A stretch of 64,000 nt of DNA, from positions 62,001-126,000 of the forward strand of contig NZ_BATB01000002.1 in NCBI RefSeq assembly GCF_000466965.1, given 5' to 3'. Below the pieces are notes generated by a model. It had not been told where the DNA came from. It worked only from the letters and a program-made list of their open reading frames with translations, and searched no databases. The position numbers were made by a program, and so were the translations under genes. The DNA comes from Limimaricola cinnabarinus LL-001. GTDB taxonomy: Bacteria; Pseudomonadota; Alphaproteobacteria; Rhodobacterales; Rhodobacteraceae. Below, in pieces: positions 57,872 to 64,000 of the stretch (the first letter of the stretch is position 1; the number at the start of each line of letters is the position of its first letter).

Positions 57872-59059
57872 ATGACCGCCCCCGTCGCCCCGACTTCCCC
57901 GATCACGCAGGACGTGATGACCATCCCGCGCAAGGCCGCGCCGGGCCTGCCCAACCTCGTCGGCATGAGCCGAGACGCGATGCGCGAGGCGCTGATCGCG
58001 GCGGGCACGCCCGAGAAACAGGCCAAGATGCGGGTGAACCAGATCTGGCAGTGGATCTACCATTGGGGCGTGCGCGACTTCGAGGCGATGACCAACCTCG
58101 CCAAACCCTACCGCGAGCTCTTGGCGGCGAACTTCGTGATTTCCTTGCCCGAGATCGTCTCGAAGCAGGTCTCCTCCGACGGCACGCGCAAGTATCTCGT
58201 GCGGATCGCCGGCGGTCATGAGGTCGAGGTGGTCTATATCCCCGAGACCGATCGCGGCACGCTGTGCATCTCCAGTCAGGTGGGTTGCACGCTCACTTGC
58301 TCGTTCTGCCACACCGGCACCCAGAAGCTGGTGCGCAACCTCACCGCTGGCGAGATCATCGGTCAGGTCATGCTGGCGCGCGACGATCTCGAGGAATGGC
58401 CCACGCCGGGCGCGCCCAAGGACGAGACGCGGCTTTTGTCGAACATCGTGCTGATGGGCATGGGCGAGCCGCTCTACAATTTCGAGGGCGTGCGCGACGC
58501 GATGAAGATCGCCATGGATGGCGAGGGGCTGTCGCTCTCGCGCCGCCGCATCACGCTGTCCACGAGCGGAGTCGTGCCCGAGATCGCCCGCACCGCCGAG
58601 GAGATCGGTTGCATGCTGGCGGTGAGCTTTCACGCCACCACCGACGAGGTGCGCGACAAGCTGGTGCCGATCAACAAGAAATGGAACATCGAAAAGCTTC
58701 TGCAGGCGCTCAAGGCCTATCCCAAGCTGTCGAACTCAGAGCGGATCACGTTCGAATACGTCATGCTCAAGGATGTGAACGACAGCGACGAGGACGCGCG
58801 CCGTCTCGTGAAGCTGATCGAGGGCATCCCGGCCAAGATCAACCTGATCCCCTTCAATGAATGGCCCGGCTCGCCCTATGAGCGGTCGTCGAACAACCGG
58901 ATCAGGGCCTTTGCCGACATCATCTACAAGGCGGGCTATGCCAGCCCCATTCGCACGCCGCGCGGCGAGGACATCATGGCCGCCTGCGGCCAGTTGAAGT
59001 CCGCGACCGAGCGCGCGCGCAAGAGCCGCGCCGAGATCGCGGCCGACGTTCAGGGATAA
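57872..59059 (+). CDS. rlmN: Dual-specificity 23S rRNA/tRNA adenine C2-methyltransferase
   Basis: RlmN is a radical-SAM enzyme methylating C2 of A2503 in 23S rRNA and A37 in several tRNAs. The 395-residue protein has the cluster motif CTLTCSFC, the SAM region [11 protein letters not shown] and the methyl-carrying Cys372 in [10 protein letters not shown]. The ATG reads [10 protein letters not shown], after a GAGG site. Confidence 0.96.
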   Translation: MTAPVAPTSPITQDVMTIPRKAAPGLPNLVGMSRDAMREALIAAGTPEKQAKMRVNQIWQWIYHWGVRDFEAMTNLAKPYRELLAANFVISLPEIVSKQVSSDGTRKYLVRIAGGHEVEVVYIPETDRGTLCISSQVGCTLTCSFCHTGTQKLVRNLTAGEIIGQVMLARDDLEEWPTPGAPKDETRLLSNIVLMGMGEPLYNFEGVRDAMKIAMDGEGLSLSRRRITLSTSGVVPEIARTAEEIGCMLAVSFHATTDEVRDKLVPINKKWNIEKLLQALKAYPKLSNSERITFEYVMLKDVNDSDEDARRLVKLIEGIPAKINLIPFNEWPGSPYERSSNNRIRAFADIIYKAGYASPIRTPRGEDIMAACGQLKSATERARKSRAEIAADVQG

Positions 59060-59083
59060 GGCGCGCGGGATCGACCGCGCGCC
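59060..59083. other. 9-bp inverted repeat after rlmN
   Basis: GGCGCGCGG pairs with CCGCGCGCC around the loop GATCGA, directly after the rlmN stop. No T-run follows. It is either a weak terminator or a structural feature of the rlmN-to-hypothetical junction. Confidence 0.45.
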
Positions 59084-59098
59084 ACGAGGGAGAGAGCC

Positions 59099-59899
59099 GT
59101 GAAGATCAAGCTCAACGGGATCGAATTCGACGTGGCGGCGGTGGATGCGAGGACGCGCGAAGCGATCCTCGGCGATCCGGTCATCGCGCGCGCCGTCTGG
59201 CGCGACGTCTACGTCTGGGACGCCACCGCGCAGGAGGGCAAGCACACCGGACCGGTGACCCAGACCGGCGCGATCCCGCTGGCCAACGGCATCTCGTTCT
59301 ACGTGCCCAAGGGCGACGGGCCGGCCAAGAACGAGAGCGCCTCCAAGACTTCGGGCGAGCGGTTCCTCAAGGCGCTGGGTGTCTCCTCGACGCTCGACGT
59401 GCTCAAGGCGATGGCGCGGCTTCTCGGCATGCCACAAAAGACCCTGCCCAAGGAGTTCGACGCGCTCAAACCCGTGGCGTCCTTCAAGCTCAAGATGCAT
59501 GTCGAACACTCGGTGTTGCGGCTGCGCAACGCGAGCCGCAACCTGCAGGCCTACCTGCTGGTGCCCGGCCAGATCGGCTTTCACCACGAGATCGCCGCGA
59601 TCACGGATCAGCCCGGCTACGACGCGCTGATCGAAGACAAGCCCGAGCTGAAGACGCTGACGCCGCTGTTCCTCGTGCCCGCCCGTTCCAAGGCCAACCG
59701 CGAGATGCGCGCCACCGCGCTGATGGCGCAGACCCGCGATCTGGCGGCCGCGGCGCAGGGCAAAACGTCCGAAGAGCTGCCAGAGGCGCTGCGGATGCGT
59801 GTCGGCCGCAATCAGGCCGAGCTGCGGATGCTGGCGCAGGCCGGGCAGCAGACGGGCCAGCAGACGGGCCAGACCCGACCCGCCGCCACCACCGTCTGA
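59099..59899 (+). CDS. Hypothetical protein, alpha/beta with C-terminal Gln-rich repeat
   Basis: I do not recognise this 266-residue protein (GTG start; GAGGGAGAG upstream). It begins MKIKLNGIEFDVAAVDAR, has GPVTQTGAIPLANGISFYVPKG, and a middle region with regular hydrophobic helices (FLKALGVSSTLDVLKAMARLLG). The end has a tandem QQTGQQTGQ stretch that looks disordered. No signal peptide or membrane segment is seen. It lies 39 bp after rlmN and 61 bp before the HVA1 gene. Confidence 0.6.
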   Translation: MKIKLNGIEFDVAAVDARTREAILGDPVIARAVWRDVYVWDATAQEGKHTGPVTQTGAIPLANGISFYVPKGDGPAKNESASKTSGERFLKALGVSSTLDVLKAMARLLGMPQKTLPKEFDALKPVASFKLKMHVEHSVLRLRNASRNLQAYLLVPGQIGFHHEIAAITDQPGYDALIEDKPELKTLTPLFLVPARSKANREMRATALMAQTRDLAAAAQGKTSEELPEALRMRVGRNQAELRMLAQAGQQTGQQTGQTRPAATTV

Positions 59900-59960
59900 G
59901 GCGCGGAACCCGCCGCCGCCACCGCTCGTTGGCCGTGCAACCGAAAACGGAGGCACGGCC

Positions 59961-60173
59961 ATGAGCCATTCCGAAGGCGACAAGGTGAAATGGAGCTGGG
60001 GCAACGGCACCGGCACCGGCACGATCACCAAGGTCTATACCCGCAAGATCACCCGCACGATCAAAGGCTCCGAGATCACCCGCAACGCCAGCGAGGACGA
60101 TCCCGCCTATCTGATCGAGCAGGAGGATGGCGACGAGGTGCTCAAGGGAGAAACGGAGATCTCGAAGGCGTGA
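59961..60173 (+). CDS. Hypervirulence-associated TUDOR domain protein (HVA1/DUF2945)
   Basis: A 70-residue HVA1/DUF2945 protein: GDKVKWSWGNGTGTGTITKVYTRKI-type beginning, ITRNASEDDPAYLIEQEDG and EISKA. The fold is a small TUDOR-like barrel; the family name comes from fungi, and the bacterial role is unknown. ATG is preceded by GGAGG. A very strong terminator follows. Confidence 0.85.
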   Translation: MSHSEGDKVKWSWGNGTGTGTITKVYTRKITRTIKGSEITRNASEDDPAYLIEQEDGDEVLKGETEISKA

Positions 60174-60233
60174 GCGCAGGCCCGAGGGAGACCCGACCGC
60201 GGCGCGCCGGAGATCGCACAGTCCCCTGAGAAG

Positions 60234-60272
60234 CGAAAAGCGCGCCGCCGTGGCCCGGCGGCGCGCTTTTCG
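60234..60272. terminator. Bidirectional intrinsic terminator
   Basis: A perfect 16-bp stem (CGAAAAGCGCGCCGCC with GGCGGCGCGCTTTTCG) closes a 7-base loop. TTTT on the plus side and AAAA on the other serve the convergent HVA1 and LOG genes, 61 and 54 bases away. Confidence 0.92.
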
Positions 60273-60325
60273 ATGCATAGGAGCGGCCTCGCGCAGGTCC
60301 GGGCCCCCTGCCCCGGTGGCGTGGC

Positions 60326-61177
60326 CTATTCCTCCCGGCCGGGAATATGCTCGCGCCGCTCGCCCGCATGGGTCCAGCTGCGCATTGCCTCGAAGGCTTC
60401 GTCGGCGGTTTCGACGAACTTGAACAGCTGCAGGTCCTCGTCAGCGATGGTGCCGGCCTCGGCCAGCGCCTCCCAGTTGACGATTCGCTCCCAGAAATCG
60501 CGGCCGAACAGCAGGAAGGGCACCCGCTTCATCCGTCCGGTCTGGATCAGCGTCAGCGCCTCGAACAGCTCATCAAGCGTGCCGAACCCGCCGGGGAAGA
60601 CGCAGACCGCCTTGGCGCGCATCAGGAAATGCATCTTGCGGATCGCGAAGTAATGGAAGTTGAACGCCAGTTCCGGCGTCACATAGGGGTTCGGGGCCTG
60701 CTCGTGCGGCAGAACGATGTTGAGGCCGACCGAACGCCCGCCCGCTTCCTGCGCGCCGCGATTGCCCGCCTCCATCACGCCGGGGCCGCCACCGGTGACG
60801 ATGACGTTCTCGGTGCCGCCGGTCTCCAGCGACCATTCGGTGACCCGGTGCGCGAAGCGCCGCGCCTCCTCGTAGAAGGCCGAGAGATCGGCCAGCGTCT
60901 GGGTCCGCGCCGTGACCTTGCGCGCGGGCTCGGGGATGCGCGCGCCGCCGAACAGCACCACGGTCGAGTTGACCCCTGCCTCGTTCATCAGCAGTTCGGG
61001 CTTCAGAAGTTCGAGCTGCCAGCGCACCGGGCGCAGGTCGTCGCGCAGCAGGAACTGCTCGTCGGCAAAAGCGAGACGGTAGGAGGGTGACATGGTCTGC
61101 GGCGTCTGGGGCACCTGATCGGCGGTGCGCTGGTCCTCGTGGCTGTCGCGCATGAGGTGTCGTCTGTCCTTGGTCAT
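60326..61177 (-). CDS. LOG family (TIGR00730) Rossmann-fold nucleotide-binding protein
   Basis: A 283-residue protein of the LOG family with [18 protein letters not shown] and [14 protein letters not shown], the two hallmarks. Plant and actinobacterial members release cytokinin bases from AMP derivatives; bacterial relatives often hydrolyse nucleoside 5'-monophosphates (PpnN-type). Substrate unknown here. A hydrophilic N-terminal stretch of about 50 residues precedes the domain. It is divergent from dapD. Confidence 0.88.
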   Translation of the reverse strand: MTKDRRHLMRDSHEDQRTADQVPQTPQTMSPSYRLAFADEQFLLRDDLRPVRWQLELLKPELLMNEAGVNSTVVLFGGARIPEPARKVTARTQTLADLSAFYEEARRFAHRVTEWSLETGGTENVIVTGGGPGVMEAGNRGAQEAGGRSVGLNIVLPHEQAPNPYVTPELAFNFHYFAIRKMHFLMRAKAVCVFPGGFGTLDELFEALTLIQTGRMKRVPFLLFGRDFWERIVNWEALAEAGTIADEDLQLFKFVETADEAFEAMRSWTHAGERREHIPGREE

Positions 61178-61267
61178 GCCGGTTCCTTACCCTGGGGCGC
61201 GTTGCGCCGATTGCCGCATCCGGTCTATAGCCGCAGCCGAGCCGCATCACAAACCGGAGCCCGCCCC

Positions 61268-62101
<834 letters not shown>

Positions 62102-62163
62102 TCGACGCCGCGTTCCGGGCGCGGGCGCAGGAACCGCTCCCGCCGCCCGGACCTTGGGTGGGC

Positions 62164-63192
62164 ATGATCCAGAGCCTGTCCCTTCCGCTTTTGCTGGCCG
62201 TCTTCGCTCTCGCGGGGGCGGCCGTCATCTTCTCATCGATCCGGGCCACCCGGCTGGCCGACATCATCGCCGACCGCACCTCCATGGGCGAGGCGATGGC
62301 GGGAGGCATCATCCTCGGAGGCGCGACCTCGCTCGCGGGCGTGGTGGTCTCGGTCAACGCCGCGCTCGACGGTGACGCCTCCTTCGCCTTTTCGAACGCG
62401 GTGGGCGGCATCGCGGCGCAGACCCTGTTTCTCGCCATCGCCGACCTGATCTACCGCCGCGCCAATCTCGAACACGCCGCCGCGGAGCCCGCCAACCTGT
62501 TTCAGGCGGTGATGCTGATGATCCTGCTCAGCCTGCCGCTTTGCGCCATCGCGGGGCCGGACATCTCCTATTTCGGCGTGCATCCCGTCTCGGTGGTGCT
62601 GTTCCTCGTCTATCTCTACGGCGTTCGCGTCTCGGCCCGTGTCTCCGAAGAGCCGATGTGGCGCCCTGTGATGACCTCCGAGACCCGCACAGACGAGCCG
62701 GAGGACGAAGACGAGGCCGGCCGCTCGGTGACCGGCCCGGCTCTGCGCTTTGCGGGGCTGGTGCTGGTGATGGGGGTGGGCGGCTTCGTGATAGCGCAGG
62801 TCGGCAGCGCCTTCATCGAACGCTTCGGGCTGCGCTCTGGCCTCGTGGGATCGCTGATCACCGCCGTGGTGACCTCGCTCCCCGAATTCGTGACCACCAT
62901 CGTCGCGGTGCGACGCGGGGCGCTGCAACTTGCCGTCGGCGGGATCATCGGCGGCAACACCTTCGACACGCTGTTTCTCGTGATCTCGGATCTGAGCCTG
63001 CGTGAAGGCTCGCTCTATCACGCGGTCGGCACGACCGACCTCTACTGGCTCGGCACCGGGCTCTTGATGACCGGCATCCTGCTGGCCGGGCTGATCGCGC
63101 GGCAGCGCGAGGGCCCCGCGAGGATCGGCTTCGAGAGCGTCGCCATGCTTGCGGTCTATGCCATCGCCGCCACGGTCGAGGTCGTGGGGTAA
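62164..63192 (+). CDS. Sodium/calcium exchanger family membrane protein
   Basis: A 342-residue protein with two repeats of the Na_Ca_ex fold (about ten membrane segments). The alpha repeats show GGATSLAGVVVS in the first half and TSLPEFVTTIVAVRRG with GGIIGGNTFDTLFL in the second. Members exchange Ca, Na or K ions across the inner membrane; the ion is not determinable from sequence. It begins 62 bp after dapD. Confidence 0.88.
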   Translation: MIQSLSLPLLLAVFALAGAAVIFSSIRATRLADIIADRTSMGEAMAGGIILGGATSLAGVVVSVNAALDGDASFAFSNAVGGIAAQTLFLAIADLIYRRANLEHAAAEPANLFQAVMLMILLSLPLCAIAGPDISYFGVHPVSVVLFLVYLYGVRVSARVSEEPMWRPVMTSETRTDEPEDEDEAGRSVTGPALRFAGLVLVMGVGGFVIAQVGSAFIERFGLRSGLVGSLITAVVTSLPEFVTTIVAVRRGALQLAVGGIIGGNTFDTLFLVISDLSLREGSLYHAVGTTDLYWLGTGLLMTGILLAGLIARQREGPARIGFESVAMLAVYAIAATVEVVG

Positions 63193-63324
63193 GGCCAATG
63201 TCCCGATGTCGCCCGATCAGGCCAGGCCGCAGACCAATATCGCGCGGCGGGGAACGATTTCGTGAGCGGCTGGTTACCGCTGCAACAGCCCGGAATGTCC
63301 GGGCCTCAGGTTTGGAGTGACGAC

Positions 63325-63582
63325 ATGACGGGTGTGGGTTGGTTCATGACCATCATCATCGGCGCGATCGCCGGATGGCTGGCCGAAAAGGTGATGAAGG
63401 CGGATATGGGTCTGTTGATGAACATCATCATCGGCATCCTCGGCGCGCTGCTGTTCAACTGGCTGCTGAGCCTGATCATGGGCGAGGCACTCGTGGGCTG
63501 GATCGGATCGCTGATCGCGGGCTTCATCGGTGCCTGCATCCTGATCTTCCTCGCCCGGTTGGTGCGCGGCAAACGCGCCTGA
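63325..63582 (+). CDS. GlsB/YeaQ/YmgE family membrane protein
   Basis: An 85-residue protein with three hydrophobic segments and the family pattern GAIAGWLAEKVM, MNIIIGILGALLFNWLL and GWIGSLIAGFIGACILIFLARLV. The family is linked to stress and envelope responses in some bacteria, with no fixed activity. GGAG is 9 bases before the ATG. Confidence 0.9.
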   Translation: MTGVGWFMTIIIGAIAGWLAEKVMKADMGLLMNIIIGILGALLFNWLLSLIMGEALVGWIGSLIAGFIGACILIFLARLVRGKRA

Positions 63583-63605
63583 CATCCGGCAGGATCGGAC
63601 AACCG

Positions 63606-63634
63606 AGACCCCGCGCCAGCAAGGCGCGGGGTCT
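63606..63634 (+). terminator. Hairpin terminator after the GlsB-type gene
   Basis: A perfect 12-bp stem (AGACCCCGCGCC with GGCGCGGGGTCT) encloses a 5-base loop. The T-run that follows is short (TTGC), so a weak terminator or a Rho-assisted one is likely. Confidence 0.65.
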
Positions 63635-63689
63635 TGCGTATCCGGCCCCGCGATGCCACCTGCCTGCCGATCGAATGAGGGAGACGCGC

Positions 63690-64000
63690 ATGGCCGAGAA
63701 GCAGGACAAGCCCAAGCGGGTGCAGCAGGTCTACACGCTGCTGGTCGAGGTCGGCCGCAAGCAGGGCGACGGCCTCCCCGAGGAAGCCACCGGCGCCGCA
63801 CTGATGTGCTATGCCTCGGGCGTCGACGAGGCCGAGGCGGTGCGCGAGACCGTGGCGATCCTCAAGCAGGCCGATCTCGCCCCTCTGGATGTCACCGGCT
63901 ACGGCACGCTCGACGAGCGTCTGGCCGAAGGTCACGACATCGAGGAGGAGGAGCGCGAACTGATGGGCCGCGCGCTCGAGGAGAACTCGGTCATCGTGGC
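63690..64000 (+). CDS. Conserved-looking hypothetical protein, 3' end cut by window edge
   Basis: The frame starts MAEKQDKPKRVQQVYTLL with GAGG upstream and is still open at the right edge after 103 codons. It is acidic with regular helices (VDEAEAVRETVAILKQADL, EEEERELMGRALEEN). I do not recognise the family. Its coding bias is like that of its neighbours. Confidence 0.6.
   Translation, partial: MAEKQDKPKRVQQVYTLLVEVGRKQGDGLPEEATGAALMCYASGVDEAEAVRETVAILKQADLAPLDVTGYGTLDERLAEGHDIEEEERELMGRALEENSVIV

Noticed and set aside
59060-59083. Intrinsic terminator after rlmN
   Set aside because: The 9-bp GC stem is present but no T-run follows, so I list it only as an inverted repeat.

Overview
The window is a GC-rich, gene-dense chromosomal segment from an alphaproteobacterium, most likely Rhodobacterales (Rhodobacter/Paracoccus/Roseobacter relatives). 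The evidence is the gene order ispH - NYN gene - folK - rpoZ - rel - DUF2062 - pdxJ - acpS - lepB - rnc - era - DUF1491, an iron-control-element-like site in front of an MbfA-type iron exporter, a serC-type leader RNA, and many alphaproteobacterial families (DUF2794, IalB, AttH lipocalin, HWE-kinase phytochrome). I see no rRNA, tRNA, CRISPR array, insertion sequence or prophage.

Layout. 0-11 kb: isoprenoid (ispH), folate (folK), stringent response (rpoZ, rel), vitamin B6 (pdxJ), ACP activation (acpS), secretion (lepB) and RNA/ribosome genes (rnc, era). A secreted chaplin-like protein and a DUF2383 gene, each followed by a terminator, sit between pdxJ and acpS. 11-19 kb: a tightly overlapping five-gene operon (deiodinase-like nitroreductase, fghA, yaiI, HAD hydrolase, cyclodeaminase-like gene), mbfA, a TetR regulator, a NYN-LOTUS gene and glutathione-dependent formaldehyde dehydrogenase. 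19-32 kb: NlpC/P60 hydrolase, leucyl aminopeptidase, carbonic anhydrase, AbrB-type membrane protein, TrhO, a flavoprotein-SelD fusion, and an ABC transporter/AttH module. 32-36 kb: a light-sensing cassette (heme oxygenase plus bacteriophytochrome HWE kinase with receiver) followed by a lipoprotein and idi. 36-44 kb: cytochrome c, a PaoABC-like molybdenum oxidoreductase, recQ and yggT. 44-52 kb: MFS transporter, mepA, a small leader-peptide/RNA element, arfB, the NAD-salvage pair pncA-pncB, and mnmH (selU). 52-57 kb: serine biosynthesis (serA, serC and divergent serB). 57-64 kb: IalB, rlmN, HVA1/TUDOR protein, LOG protein, dapD, a Ca/Na exchanger and small membrane or hypothetical proteins.

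Working links between genes: FghA plus formaldehyde dehydrogenase form a complete glutathione-dependent formaldehyde route. SelD makes the selenophosphate that MnmH/SelU uses on tRNA, and TrhO and RlmN also modify tRNA. BphO makes biliverdin for BphP. SerA, SerC and SerB form the whole phosphorylated serine route. PncA and PncB are consecutive steps of NAD salvage.

A caution on the sequence itself: eight otherwise intact genes (DUF2383, pepA, bphP, mepA, esterase-like, pncB, serC, ialB) are broken by eleven one-base deletions, mostly at short runs of G or C. In each case adding the missing base or bases restores a full-length family member. I read these as assembly or sequencing errors, not gene decay, and annotate the restored spans.
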